Positions 49,788-59,512 of a stretch of DNA of 64,000 nt are shown here, one piece after another. Position 1 is the first letter of the stretch. Every line of letters starts with the position of its first letter. The position numbers were made by a program, and so were the translations under genes. The DNA comes from Scatosoma sp045613545 (lineage in GTDB: Bacteria; Bacillota; Clostridia; Christensenellales; Borkfalkiaceae): contig JAZLBD010000007.1 in the NCBI GenBank assembly GCA_045613545.1, positions 5,496-69,495 of the forward strand. The letters are read 5' to 3'. The notes beneath the pieces are model-generated. The model did no database searches, had not been told where the DNA came from, and saw nothing but the letters and a program-made list of their open reading frames with translations.

Positions 49788-52277
49788 GTGGCGCGCAACG
49801 CTAAAAAACAAACCGAAGAGCAATTAGACGTCGTTCGTTTCAACGCGGACGCCGATAAAGGGCTTTCCTCCGAACAAGTGCAACAACGCGTTCGTTTAGG
49901 GCTTGTCAATACCGAACAAAAAAAATATTCTAAGACTTATCGCAGTATTTTCATTGGAAATATTTGCACTTTTTTCAACCTGCTTTGCTTACTTGCGGCG
50001 TTCGCGCTTTTGATCGCGCACGCTCCTCTTTCTCAATTTTCTTTCGTCTTTATTTTCGCCATCAATATTTTGATGGGGATTATTCAAGAAATCCGTGCGA
50101 AAAGAAAAATCGACAAACTTTCCATTCTTTCCTCCCCCACGGCAAAGGTCGTGCGGAACGGAAAAACGGTGGAAATCCCCGTAAACGGGCTGGTCGTGGA
50201 CGATATTTTGCTCCTTTCCGCAGGGCAACAAGTCCCTGCCGACTGTATTATGCTCGAGGGGGCGGCGGAGCTCAACGAAGCGCTTTTAACTGGGGAATCG
50301 GTGCCTATTAAAAAGGAATACGGCGACAATCTATTTGCGGGGTCTTTCGTTGCCAGCGGGCATCTTGCTTGTAGAGTGGATAAAATCGGTGCGGATACGT
50401 ATATCAGCAAACTTACCGCGCGCGCTAAAAAATATAAACGCCCCAACTCGGAAATTATCAATTCCATCAACGCGTTTATCAAATTTATCGGGCTTATGAT
50501 CGTGCCTATCGCCGTTTTGATGTTCCTCAACAACTTCAAAAACCTCGGCGGAACGACGGAATTTTTAGAGGCGGAAGGCGGATTCTTCCGCGCCCTTTTC
50601 AGCGGGCATCCGTTGATGAACGAAACGATCCAAAAAACCTGCTCCGTCGTGATCGGTATGATCCCCTCCGGGCTACTTCTCCTCACCACGGTCGCGCTCT
50701 CCGTCGGTATGATCCGACTTGCGCGCTATAACACCCTCGTGCAAGATATGTATTCCCTCGAAATGCTCGCGCGCGTCAACGTGCTTTGCCTTGACAAGAC
50801 GGGAACGATCACCGACGGTAGAATGCGGGTGAGCGACTGCGTGCTTTTGAACAATACGACGGAATTCACGATCGACGATATTTTAGGCTCGATGCTCGCC
50901 TCTTTGCAAGACAACAACCAAACCTCGATCGCGCTCTACGAACGGTTTGGACATTCGTCCGCCTTACAACCTACCGCGACCTTGCCTTTCTCGTCCGCGA
51001 GAAAGCTTTCGGCGGTTTCCTTTGCGGAAGTCGGAACGTACGTGATGGGCGCGCCCGAATTCGTATTAAAACCGATGCCTCAACGGGTGGAAAAAATCGT
51101 CAAACAATACGCGCAAATGGGACTTCGGGTCATGGTACTCGCCCACTCCCCCGCGCAAATTTCGGGAGACAAACTTCCCGCCGTCCTTCGGCCGGTTGCC
51201 GTCATTACCCTTTCCGACAATATTCGCCCCGACGCGATCGACACGATTAAGTGGTTTAAGGAAAACGACGTAGCGGTCAAGGTGATTTCGGGCGACAACC
51301 CCGTGACCGTTTCGGAAGTGGCGCGCAGAGCAGGAATTAAAAACGCGTCGCAGTTCATTTCCCTCGAGGGGCTTTCCGAACGGGAAGTGGAAGAATCCGC
51401 CAATATCTATACGGTGTTTGGCAGAGTCACCCCCGAACAAAAAGCGATTCTCATTCGCGCCATCAAAAAAGCAGGCAACACCGTCGCTATGACGGGGGAC
51501 GGCGTCAACGATATCCTCGCTATGAAAGAGGCGGACTGCGCCGTATCCGTGGCTTCTGGTAGCGATGCGGCGAGAAACGTTTCCAACCTCGTGCTCCAAG
51601 ACAACAATTTCGCTTCGATGCCCAAGATCGTCAACGAGGGCAGACGGGTTATCAATAACATCAAAGATTCCGCGTCCCTTTACATTATGAAGACGTTTTT
51701 GACGGTATTCCTTGCCGTCACTTGTATCCTTTCGGGGAGCGTATACTTCTTCACTACGAACAATATGATGATGTACGAGTTCTTGATTTCGGCAATCCCC
51801 TCGTTCGTCATTTCCTTGCAACCGAACACCGAACGGGTCAAGGGCAAATTTATCCCGTTCGTCATCAGCAGGGCTTTACCGGGCGCGCTCACGATGTTGC
51901 TCGCGATTCTATCCCTTTATATCATCAATCTGTCCGACCTTTCGCACGTATATAACTTCACCACGGCAAGCGGAGAAACGCAAAGTTTATACGGTGCGAT
52001 GCTGATGCTTTGCCTGACCTTTACGGGACTTGTGATGCTTATGCAAATTTGTAAACCGATGAACCTTTTACGGGCGATTCTGTTTCTCTCGATGACCGTG
52101 CTCGTGGTCGTCGTCATATCCGTCCCGTTCCTTGGGAACATCGTCTACGACGGTTGGAGCGCACTCTCGTTCGACACGACGCAAATCCTACTGCTCGTCG
52201 TCGTCGTGCAAGCGTCGATTCCCCTTTCGGGTTGGTTGATCAAATTCTTCGATATGTTTAACCCAGCCGATGATTAA
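49788..52277 (+). CDS. Cation-translocating P-type ATPase (CtpE-like)
   Basis: 829 residues. GTG start 49788 with GGAGGTG upstream. Actuator motif LTGESVP, membrane helix 4 IPSGL in place of the IPEGL of Ca pumps, phosphorylation site DKTGTIT with Asp336, hinge MTGDGVNDILAMKEADC and about ten membrane helices. No N-terminal heavy-metal-binding domain. The IPSGL form is that of the CtpE group, for which calcium uptake has been proposed in mycobacteria; here the ion is inferred. Stands alone with its own promoter and terminator. Confidence 0.88.
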   Translation: MARNAKKQTEEQLDVVRFNADADKGLSSEQVQQRVRLGLVNTEQKKYSKTYRSIFIGNICTFFNLLCLLAAFALLIAHAPLSQFSFVFIFAINILMGIIQEIRAKRKIDKLSILSSPTAKVVRNGKTVEIPVNGLVVDDILLLSAGQQVPADCIMLEGAAELNEALLTGESVPIKKEYGDNLFAGSFVASGHLACRVDKIGADTYISKLTARAKKYKRPNSEIINSINAFIKFIGLMIVPIAVLMFLNNFKNLGGTTEFLEAEGGFFRALFSGHPLMNETIQKTCSVVIGMIPSGLLLLTTVALSVGMIRLARYNTLVQDMYSLEMLARVNVLCLDKTGTITDGRMRVSDCVLLNNTTEFTIDDILGSMLASLQDNNQTSIALYERFGHSSALQPTATLPFSSARKLSAVSFAEVGTYVMGAPEFVLKPMPQRVEKIVKQYAQMGLRVMVLAHSPAQISGDKLPAVLRPVAVITLSDNIRPDAIDTIKWFKENDVAVKVISGDNPVTVSEVARRAGIKNASQFISLEGLSEREVEESANIYTVFGRVTPEQKAILIRAIKKAGNTVAMTGDGVNDILAMKEADCAVSVASGSDAARNVSNLVLQDNNFASMPKIVNEGRRVINNIKDSASLYIMKTFLTVFLAVTCILSGSVYFFTTNNMMMYEFLISAIPSFVISLQPNTERVKGKFIPFVISRALPGALTMLLAILSLYIINLSDLSHVYNFTTASGETQSLYGAMLMLCLTFTGLVMLMQICKPMNLLRAILFLSMTVLVVVVISVPFLGNIVYDGWSALSFDTTQILLLVVVVQASIPLSGWLIKFFDMFNPADD

Positions 52278-52290
52278 ACGAGAATAAAAA

Positions 52291-52326
52291 AATCCCTAAG
52301 GCGTGAGCCTTAGGGAGTTTTTTATT
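52291..52326. terminator. Bidirectional terminator
   Basis: TCCCTAAGGC/GCCTTAGGGA stem with GTTTTTT on the plus side and A/T-rich sequence on the other. Confidence 0.82.
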
Positions 52327-52327
52327 C

Positions 52328-52879
52328 TCAATAGTTTTCCGCTTTGATTTCAAAATAGCTTTGGGGGTGATCGCAAACGGGACAAACTTCGGGCGCTTTC
52401 TTGCCCACGTGGATATGTCCACAGTTGCCACACTTCCAAATCACGTCGCCGTCTTTCGAGAATACGACGCCCTCTTCTACGTTTGCAAGGAGCTTTCTAT
52501 ACCGTTCTTCGTGTTCTTTTTCGATTTTTGCTACGCCGTCAAACAAAGCGGCGATACGGTTAAAGCCCTCTTCTCTTGCCACTTTCGCGAACTCGGCGTA
52601 CATATCCGTCCATTCGTAATTTTCGCCTTCCGCAGCCTCCAAGAGGTTTTCCGCCGTAGAATGAATCGACCCACCGCACAAAATCTTAAACCAGATTTTC
52701 GCGTGTTCTTGTTCGTTCTTCGCCGTCTCTTCGAATAAGTTAGCGATTTGCACGAACCCGTCTTTCTTGGCTTTGCTTGCGAAATACGTGTATTTGTTTC
52801 TCGCTTGGGACTCCCCTGCAAAAGCCGTCCACAAGTTCTGTTCCGTTCTCGTTCCTTTGAGTTGCTTTTCTTCTGCCAT
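52328..52879 (-). CDS. Rubrerythrin (classical form)
   Basis: 183 residues, diiron peroxidase with a rubredoxin domain. Diiron ligands in AGESQARNKYTYFA (about 20-33), KNEQEHAKIWF (about 53-63), and IEKEHEERY (about 118-126). The C-terminal iron site is KCGNCGH and VCPVCDH. It is closer to the standard family than the 17.9-kb copy. It follows the glutaminase-like gene by 24 bp with its own AAGGAG site. Confidence 0.93.
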   Translation of the reverse strand: MAEEKQLKGTRTEQNLWTAFAGESQARNKYTYFASKAKKDGFVQIANLFEETAKNEQEHAKIWFKILCGGSIHSTAENLLEAAEGENYEWTDMYAEFAKVAREEGFNRIAALFDGVAKIEKEHEERYRKLLANVEEGVVFSKDGDVIWKCGNCGHIHVGKKAPEVCPVCDHPQSYFEIKAENY

Positions 52880-52903
52880 TCTAACATTCTCCTTTTTGAT
52901 AAA

Positions 52904-54832
52904 TTAAACCTTTAACGTTTTGCAACGTTCAATCAGTTTCATAAATAATCCGCCCTGCACCGTCCTGTTGAGGAAGTGGATATAACAGGAAGATTTCGTG
53001 TCGTACCAATCGGTGAGCGGTACGCGCGAGGGTGATTCGTTATACGCTTTCCAAAGCGGGTCGATAAATCTTTCAAAATCTTCTTTCGTTTCCGCCATCG
53101 TCGCCACCCAAACCAGCCAGTCGGATTTGGTGTATTCGGCTCTCGAATCGAGCGGAGGTCCGTATTCGTTGAATTGATGGAAATAACTTTGCACTTCGCT
53201 TTCCATAACCTCGGACGGAAAAAGTTCCGTCCCCCAAAGTTTATCCCAAACCATATTATATTTCAAGGAAAAACTACCCGCTTGGTCGAACGCAAGTTTA
53301 TAACTCCCGTCTCCGTTCGACGCGCGACAAACCCAGCCGTTTGCCATATCGCGCGCGATCTTGTCATAGCGCGCGATATCTTCCTTTTTGCCGAGCATAT
53401 TTGCAAGAATCGACATCCCCTCGATTCCGCAAATCGCTTTGAGTGAGAGGTTGCAGTTGTGCGCCAAATGCCCAGCAAAATCGTCCGTGCAGAGCTGGTT
53501 TTCGGGGTCTGCGCCATACTTTATGAGATATTCCGCCCAAGCTTTGAGCTGTTCGTAGTGTTCTTTTGCCGAGGAAAGGTCCTTGCCCGCAAGCGCTAAG
53601 CAAGTTTCCATAATAATCATATTCCCCGATTCTTCGACGGGCATTTGTTTATCGAACAAAAGTTCTCCGCTTTCCTCTTCAAGCCCGTAAATTTGTCCTG
53701 TGACGAGAGGATAAAGCCCCGCGTCGTGGGGCGCAAAATTATATTTCCACGCACCTTTCTTTTCCGCAAATTTATAAATGGGCCGCATCATCGCGCGAAT
53801 GAGCTCGGGATTATACCGCAAAAACATCGGAATTGACGGATAGGATACGTCGACCGTCGCCGCGCAACCGCAAGACCCACATTCCTTGGAGATAAACAGC
53901 GCTTCGCCGTCTTCGTCTGCCACCAACTTATGCGCGGAAACGACCTGCCGATAAGAAAGAGAAAGGATCTCCGCATACTTTTTCCCGCCGGCGTTTTCCG
54001 CCTCCGCGTAAAGTTCTTCCGCAAATCGATCGCATTTTTCACAAAGCGAATCAAAATCTTTCGACGCCTCTACGATCGCTTGTTCGATCGTCTTTCCGTT
54101 TCTCGCCCAATACCCTTTTACCTTTTCGCCAAAATAGTCGAGCGAAAAGATATCGTCGTAAGCAAACAAAACGAGTTCTTCTTTCTTTTCTTCCATCGGG
54201 AGGCTCACGCGGATACAAGTCCCCGTCGTTCCGCCCTCGTCCGTTTTTACGGTCGTTTTCTCGTTTTTTGCCATAAGATAGGCGTACCCCCATTCGATAC
54301 GGATCAAATCCCCTTTATGGCATAAGGGAGTTTGCTCTTTCGCGCCGATTCTCATTCCGCGAATATCGCCGAGCGAAACCTCTTCCACCTCGACGGGTTT
54401 TTGTCGAACGTCGTTAAGGCAGAGCGACTCGCCGAGTGCTACGTAGAGACGAACGGCGTGGCAACCCCCGTCCATCGACTCGTAGGATACGGACATATAG
54501 GAAACGGGACGAGACGTCACGTCAAAATCTTCTAAAAGCAAGGGCGTCATCCATCTAACGCGCAGTCTAATCCCCGCCCCCTCGAACACTGCTTTCGTAG
54601 AAAGCGCGTCGATGGAAAGGGAGGTTTGTTTGAGTTTTAACGCGTCACGGTCGTAGCCGAGAAACGCATACCGCTTGCCGTCGATTTCGACGGTTGCGAA
54701 GATATAATTGACGGCGCCCGTCCAATGGACGAGGTCTTCATAAGCGAGCTTGCAGTTCTTTGCCCAAACCGAAAAGTAAGGGTCGACGGTGATAATCGGC
54801 ACCGCAGGAGCGCGAAGGGTAAAATCCGACAT
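52904..54832 (-). CDS. Glutaminase A-like protein (DUF5127/DUF4965 family)
   Basis: 642 residues from ATG 54832 (GGAG upstream). N-terminal beta domain (RAPAVPIITVDPYFSVWA, residues 6-23, to about 280), then an alpha/alpha-barrel with HDAGLYPLVTG, EESGNMIIMETCLALAGKD and CTDDFAGHLAHNCNLSLKA (about 385-490). Related fungal proteins have glutaminase activity; bacterial members are often in polysaccharide loci and may be glycosidases. No signal peptide here, so cytoplasmic. Confidence 0.82.
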   Translation of the reverse strand: MSDFTLRAPAVPIITVDPYFSVWAKNCKLAYEDLVHWTGAVNYIFATVEIDGKRYAFLGYDRDALKLKQTSLSIDALSTKAVFEGAGIRLRVRWMTPLLLEDFDVTSRPVSYMSVSYESMDGGCHAVRLYVALGESLCLNDVRQKPVEVEEVSLGDIRGMRIGAKEQTPLCHKGDLIRIEWGYAYLMAKNEKTTVKTDEGGTTGTCIRVSLPMEEKKEELVLFAYDDIFSLDYFGEKVKGYWARNGKTIEQAIVEASKDFDSLCEKCDRFAEELYAEAENAGGKKYAEILSLSYRQVVSAHKLVADEDGEALFISKECGSCGCAATVDVSYPSIPMFLRYNPELIRAMMRPIYKFAEKKGAWKYNFAPHDAGLYPLVTGQIYGLEEESGELLFDKQMPVEESGNMIIMETCLALAGKDLSSAKEHYEQLKAWAEYLIKYGADPENQLCTDDFAGHLAHNCNLSLKAICGIEGMSILANMLGKKEDIARYDKIARDMANGWVCRASNGDGSYKLAFDQAGSFSLKYNMVWDKLWGTELFPSEVMESEVQSYFHQFNEYGPPLDSRAEYTKSDWLVWVATMAETKEDFERFIDPLWKAYNESPSRVPLTDWYDTKSSCYIHFLNRTVQGGLFMKLIERCKTLKV

Positions 54833-54999
54833 AATGGTTTCTCCGATCGAAATGTTTTTTGCTAGAAGCGACCGTAAATCCAAGCAGTTTTATTATACAC
54901 GAATTATGCGGAAAAATCAAGGAAAATGAAAAATATTTTTTCGTTAAATGAAAAAGTTGTGAAATTTCATTTTTGCGCCTTTTTTTCAAGCGTTTCGGT

Positions 55000-55028
55000 T
55001 TGACACTCTCTCAAAAAAAGACTATACT
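55000..55028 (+). promoter_or_regulatory. Promoter of the cardiolipin synthase gene
   Basis: TTGACA (55000-55005), 17-bp spacer, TATACT (55023-55028). Confidence 0.75.
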
Positions 55029-55103
55029 AAAAGCACTTAAAACTGTTCAATGCTTGGAATTTTACAAGAGAAAAGCGACAAGGGGAGGTGAAAACTGTCA
55101 AAG

Positions 55104-56708
55104 ATGAAAAAGGATAAGCGAATGAAACAAATGACGTCGGAAAAGCAGAAAAAATTCGAACGGAAGATGCTCAAAAGCCAACGCCACAAACGAATCGTGT
55201 ACAATCGGTTTTTTATCACCCTTTTGCTCGTGCTTTTGCAATTTTATCTTTGGGGGTTGTTCATTTTCCGTCTTTACGGTTCCCTTTCGCAAATCATACT
55301 GCTTGGCATCGAGCTGTTTGGGATTTTGTGCGTCGTTTACATTTTAGGCCATAACGATCGCCCCTCCTCGAAACTAAACTGGGTGATCATTATCCTGCTC
55401 TTCCCGTTTGTCGGCGTGCTTTTATATATGCTCTTCGGCGACGGAAAACCGACGACGGGAATGGCGAAAAAGCTCAGAAAGGCAAAGCGGGAGCATACTC
55501 CCGTCCTACAAAGCTACGAAACGGCGGAAGCGAAAGCGCTCCTGCAAGATCACGGCGCAGGCACTTGCCGATATTTGCACGATTACGCAGGCTACCCCGC
55601 CTATACGGATAGCGCCGTTTCCTACTATCCCTCGGGAGAGGAAATGTTCCCCGATATGCTCCAATCCCTCGAAGAGGCGAAAGAGTTTATTTTGATGGAA
55701 TATTTCATCATCGCCGACGGTAAAATGTGGCAAACGATACGACGCTTGCTCGTCAAAAAAGCGGAAGAAGGGGTGCAAATTCGTCTGATTTTCGACGATT
55801 TCGGGTGTATTTTAACCCTACCGCCCAAGTTTGAACAATATATGCAAGGGCTTCACGAGAATATCCGCTGTTTACCGTTTAATAGCATTATGCCCATCTT
55901 CTCGATGCGCGTAAACAACCGTGACCATAGAAAACTTCTTATCGTCGATGGGAAAGTCGGTTTTACGGGCGGTGTGAATATCGCAGACGAATACATCAAC
56001 CAAAAAATGCGGTTTGGATATTGGAAAGATTCGGGCGTTCGCATCGTCGGTTCCGCCGTCAACTCCCTCACCGCTATGTTCCTCAATATTTGGAACGCTT
56101 TTTACCCCGAAAAAGAGCCGATAGAACGCTATCTTCGCCACGCGACCCCCTCGCAACGTCCAAGCGCCTCTATCGTGCAACCGTACGACGATTGTCCTTT
56201 AGACGGGGAAAGCGTAGGGGAAACGGTGTATCTCGACGTGATCAACCGCGCGACGAAATATTTATACATCGCCACCCCCTACTTGATTTTAGACGACTTT
56301 ATGCGCAACGCTTTGTGCCTTGCCGCCAAACGCGGAGTGGACGTACGCATTTTAACGCCGGGCGTCCCCGACAAAAAGACGGTGTTCCGCCTCACGAGAG
56401 CCAACTACGCTCCCCTTTTGAAAGCGGGCGTGAAAATTTACGAATACACCCCTGGCTTCCTCCACGCCAAACATATGGTCGCGGACGACGAATGCGCGGT
56501 GGTAGGCACGATCAACCTCGATTATCGAAGCTTATATCTACACTTTGAAAACGCCGTGTTTTTCACCGAAGAGACGGCGGTACAAGCCGTGAAAACCGAC
56601 TGTGAAAAATCTTTCGTCGATTCCAGGCAAGTGTGCGAGCCTCCGAAAAGACGTATGATCGGACGAGCTTTCGATTCCATTTTACGCGTGTTTGAAACGC
56701 TCGTATAA
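55104..56708 (+). CDS. cls: Cardiolipin synthase (phospholipase D family)
   Basis: 534 residues. Joins two phosphatidylglycerol molecules into cardiolipin at the membrane. Basic N-terminus, two membrane helices (about 34-80 and 95-113), then two PLD domains: HRKLLIVDGKVGFTGG (about 274-289) and HAKHMVADDECAVVGTIN (about 454-471). ATG 55104 has GGGGAGGTG at a rather long distance; an in-frame CTG nearer the site is an alternative. Confidence 0.92.
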   Translation: MKKDKRMKQMTSEKQKKFERKMLKSQRHKRIVYNRFFITLLLVLLQFYLWGLFIFRLYGSLSQIILLGIELFGILCVVYILGHNDRPSSKLNWVIIILLFPFVGVLLYMLFGDGKPTTGMAKKLRKAKREHTPVLQSYETAEAKALLQDHGAGTCRYLHDYAGYPAYTDSAVSYYPSGEEMFPDMLQSLEEAKEFILMEYFIIADGKMWQTIRRLLVKKAEEGVQIRLIFDDFGCILTLPPKFEQYMQGLHENIRCLPFNSIMPIFSMRVNNRDHRKLLIVDGKVGFTGGVNIADEYINQKMRFGYWKDSGVRIVGSAVNSLTAMFLNIWNAFYPEKEPIERYLRHATPSQRPSASIVQPYDDCPLDGESVGETVYLDVINRATKYLYIATPYLILDDFMRNALCLAAKRGVDVRILTPGVPDKKTVFRLTRANYAPLLKAGVKIYEYTPGFLHAKHMVADDECAVVGTINLDYRSLYLHFENAVFFTEETAVQAVKTDCEKSFVDSRQVCEPPKRRMIGRAFDSILRVFETLV

Positions 56709-56711
56709 GAA

Positions 56712-56740
56712 AAAACCTACCCTCGACGGGTAGGTTTTCG
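56712..56740. terminator. Bidirectional terminator
   Basis: AACCTACCC/GGGTAGGTT stem between convergent cls and metQ. Confidence 0.8.
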
Positions 56741-56752
56741 TTTTGTTTGATT

Positions 56753-57589
56753 TTATAAAATCGAGAAAGAAGGCATCACGGCGCCATTGTACGTTGCGTT
56801 TATGAAATCGTACACTTCTTGGCTTTTCAATGCGTTGAGGAGGGCGACGATCTTTTCATTCTCTTCGTTCCCCTCTTTTACGGCGATAATGTTTGCATAC
56901 AAGATCGCAGCTTCCCCGCTTGCATTTTCCGTAGCGAGCGCGTCTGCAATCGAGAGACTCGCGGCGAGCGCGTAGTTGCCGTTGATAACGGCGATCGTGC
57001 CACTCGTTGCATTTTCGAGTTGCGCAGGGATCGTGGACGCTTCCACGAGCTCGATTTCATTTCCGTGATTGTCGGCAATATCCAAATCGGACAACGTATC
57101 GTTTGCCGAAACCCCTTCGCGCAAGGTGATATATCCCTCGTCTTGCAACACGAAAAGCGCTCTCGTGCAATTGCTACCGTCGTTGGGAATCAAAATCGTT
57201 CTGCCCGTTTTAATCGAGTCGAAATCCGATTGCGAAACGTTTTTCCCATACACGCCGAACGGCTCGTAGTGAATCGCGCCTGCGGAAACGAGTTGGGTGT
57301 TGTTGTTCGCGTTAAAGTCCAAAAGGTAGGGAAGATGTTGGAAATAATTCGCGTCGAGTTCCCCCTCTTGCAGAGCAATATTCGGGGTCACGTAATCGTC
57401 CATCACTTGAATTTTAAGCGTGTAGCCGACTTCTTTCAGGTCGTCTTTCACTTGTTCCAAAATTTCCGCGTGGGGGGTAGAGCTTGCGCCCACCTTAATC
57501 ACGTTCGCAGCGTCTCCGCACCCTATAAGCGAAGAGAGAGAGAGGGAAAACGTTAAAATCGCCAACGTTTTTGCAATGATTTTTTTCAT
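56753..57589 (-). CDS. metQ: Methionine-binding lipoprotein MetQ (NlpA family)
   Basis: 278 residues. Substrate-binding lipoprotein of the D/L-methionine ABC importer. Lipobox LIGC (Cys24), then VIKVGASSTPHAEILEQVKD, DYVTPNIALQEGELDANYFQH (split: DYVTPNIAL at about 66, ELDANYFQHLPYL at about 78), IPNDGSNCTRAL (about 135) and AVINGNYAL. Last gene of metN-metI-metQ. Confidence 0.93.
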   Translation of the reverse strand: MKKIIAKTLAILTFSLSLSSLIGCGDAANVIKVGASSTPHAEILEQVKDDLKEVGYTLKIQVMDDYVTPNIALQEGELDANYFQHLPYLLDFNANNNTQLVSAGAIHYEPFGVYGKNVSQSDFDSIKTGRTILIPNDGSNCTRALFVLQDEGYITLREGVSANDTLSDLDIADNHGNEIELVEASTIPAQLENATSGTIAVINGNYALAASLSIADALATENASGEAAILYANIIAVKEGNEENEKIVALLNALKSQEVYDFINATYNGAVMPSFSIL

Positions 57590-57615
57590 ATATATTTCTC
57601 CTAAAAAATTTTTCT

Positions 57616-58338
57616 TTATTCGTCCAACGGTTTGTCCGTTTTTTCTTTAATTTTTTTGCCTTTACCGGAAAGCCTTTTGTCCACTTTTCTTGCCAGCAAC
57701 ATACCGAGTTCTTGGATCACTTGCACGATGACAACGATAAGGATTACACACGCCCAAATGACGTCGTCCGTGAAGCGTTGATAGCCGTAAGTGATGGCTA
57801 TTTTACCAAGCCCCCCGCCACCGATCGTTCCTGCCATTGCGGAATACCCAAGCACCGTCACCGTCGAAATTACCGCGCCGACGATAAGAGCGGGTTTTGC
57901 CTCGGGCAATAACACTTTCCACACGATTTCAAAGGTGTTTGCGCCCATTGATTTCGCTGCTTCAATCACCCCTTTATCAATTTCCTTGACGGAGGATTCG
58001 ACCATACGCGCGATATAGGGCGTTGCCGCGATCACTAGCATCACGATCATCGCCTCGTTGCCAAGACTTGTCCCCACGATCGCCTTTGCTACCGGCAAAA
58101 ACGCGACCATCAAAATGATAAACGGAATGCTTCTAAAAATATTGACGACGACGCTCATCGTCTTATTGAGAATGGGCATTGGCTTGATGCCGTCCTTGTC
58201 CGTGATGCAAAGCAAAATCCCAAGGGGCAAGCCCAAAACGTAGGCGATTGTCGTCGAAAGCAGAGTCATATACACCGTTTCCCAAATCCCGATTTGAATG
58301 ACGCTCGTTGCAAAGAGTTTTTTCAAAAGTTCGCTCAT
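57616..58338 (-). CDS. metI: Methionine ABC transporter permease MetI
   Basis: 240 residues, five to six membrane helices. N-terminal IQIGIWETVYMTLLSTTIAY, EAA loop VIEAAKSMGANTFEIVWKVLLPEA (split: EAAKSMGANTF, then VLLPEAKPALI, about 125-150), and the GYSAMAGTIGGGGLG signature. The start overlaps the metN stop by one base (TAATG). Confidence 0.93.
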   Translation of the reverse strand: MSELLKKLFATSVIQIGIWETVYMTLLSTTIAYVLGLPLGILLCITDKDGIKPMPILNKTMSVVVNIFRSIPFIILMVAFLPVAKAIVGTSLGNEAMIVMLVIAATPYIARMVESSVKEIDKGVIEAAKSMGANTFEIVWKVLLPEAKPALIVGAVISTVTVLGYSAMAGTIGGGGLGKIAITYGYQRFTDDVIWACVILIVVIVQVIQELGMLLARKVDKRLSGKGKKIKEKTDKPLDE

Positions 58339-59330
58339 TATAATTCCTCCTTGAACGTCACGTTCTTCTCTTTCAAGAATTTCGTCACCTTTTCAATCGT
58401 GCCGGGATCGGACGGAAGAGCGATGACCATATGTCCAAACGGCTTGCCGTCCATATCTTTTGTATCGGCAAACAAAATATTCACCGCCACCTTAAGTTCC
58501 AACGCAAGCGCGGATATAATCGGTTCGTCGGACACTTCCCCGTTAAAAATCAAACGAAGTTTCGTTTGCCCCTCCGCGCTTTGCACCGCGCGAATAAGAT
58601 CGGGTAAAATAAGCTCTTTGGCGATTGACGATTGAGGATCAGCGAACACGTCCGACACCTTTCCACACTCGACGATATTACTGTTGTCGATAACCGCCAC
58701 CTTCGTGCAAATGCTTTCAATCACTTTCATCTCGTGCGTGATCACGATCACCGTCACCCCAAGCGTTTTGTTGATTTCTTTAAGAAGCTCCAAAATCGAA
58801 CGAGTCGTATTGGGATCAAGCGCGCTCGTCGCCTCGTCGCAAAGCAAGTATTTAGGGCTGGTGGCAAGCGCTCTTGCAATCGCCACCCGTTGCTTTTGTC
58901 CGCCCGAAAGTTGGGAAGGGTAGGACTTTTCGCGATCGGAAAGCCCAACGAGGGCAAGCAACTCTTTCACCCTTTTTTCCGCCTCTTCTTTGGGGGTTTT
59001 GGAAAGCTCTAAGGGGAAACGGACGTTTTCAAACACCGTGCGCTGTTCTAAAAGGTTAAAGCTTTGGAAAATCATACCGATATTTTGTCGGATTTCCAAA
59101 AGCCGTTTGTTTTTGACTTGCATCAAGTTTTCCCCATCGACGACGACTTCCCCCGCCGTGGGGCGTTCGAGCAAGTTAATACAGCGAACGAGGGTGGATT
59201 TCCCTGCCCCCGAAAGTCCGATAATTCCAAAAATATCGCCGTCCTCGATGGTGAGATTGATATTTTTAAGCGCTGTGATCGGACCGCTTTTCGAGGGATA
59301 GGTTTTTTCTAAATCAACGAGTTGAATCAT
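58338..59330 (-). CDS. metN: Methionine ABC transporter ATPase MetN
   Basis: 330 residues. Walker A GLSGAGKST (about 38-46), Q loop, signature LSGGQKQR (about 142-149), Walker B LLCDEATSALD (about 159-169), H loop ITHE. The C-terminal NIL domain (about 255-330) is the regulatory site that binds methionine and inhibits transport from inside. The gene is preceded by a Met-rich leader peptide and a terminator. Confidence 0.95.
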   Translation of the reverse strand: MIQLVDLEKTYPSKSGPITALKNINLTIEDGDIFGIIGLSGAGKSTLVRCINLLERPTAGEVVVDGENLMQVKNKRLLEIRQNIGMIFQSFNLLEQRTVFENVRFPLELSKTPKEEAEKRVKELLALVGLSDREKSYPSQLSGGQKQRVAIARALATSPKYLLCDEATSALDPNTTRSILELLKEINKTLGVTVIVITHEMKVIESICTKVAVIDNSNIVECGKVSDVFADPQSSIAKELILPDLIRAVQSAEGQTKLRLIFNGEVSDEPIISALALELKVAVNILFADTKDMDGKPFGHMVIALPSDPGTIEKVTKFLKEKNVTFKEEL

Positions 59331-59352
59331 TTCTCTCTCCGTAAAATTTCAC

Positions 59353-59382
59353 AAAAAAAGCTCGGGCGCTTTCGACCCGAGC
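59353..59382 (-). terminator. Attenuator terminator before metN
   Basis: Minus strand GCTCGGG (59376-59382) pairs with CCCGAGC (59360-59366), followed by seven T (59353-59359), 22 bp before the metN ATG. The 5' arm can instead pair with CCCGGGC at 59437-59443 inside the leader-peptide gene. Confidence 0.85.
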
Positions 59383-59402
59383 AACAACGTTTCGGCTTTG
59401 CC

Positions 59403-59480
59403 TTAAAAGAGCACGGCAATCGCCCCACGCATTTCTGCCCGGGAGATGAACATTCGCATCATTTTATCGCGTTTCATCAT
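59403..59480 (-). CDS. Met-rich leader peptide of the metNIQ operon (25 aa)
   Basis: A 25-residue ORF with six Met: positions 1, 2, 7, 8, 10 and 17, as MMKRDKMMRMFISRAEMRG followed by a short hydrophobic end. AGGAG (59489-59493) lies 8 nt before the ATG. A terminator follows the stop by about 20 nt and metN by about 70 nt. Six Met in 25 codons, next to a methionine importer, is the classic pattern of ribosome-mediated attenuation. The peptide itself probably has no other role. Confidence 0.8.
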   Translation of the reverse strand: MMKRDKMMRMFISRAEMRGAIAVLF

Positions 59481-59512
59481 TGCCAAAACTCCTTTTTTTG
59501 ATTTATGCCATC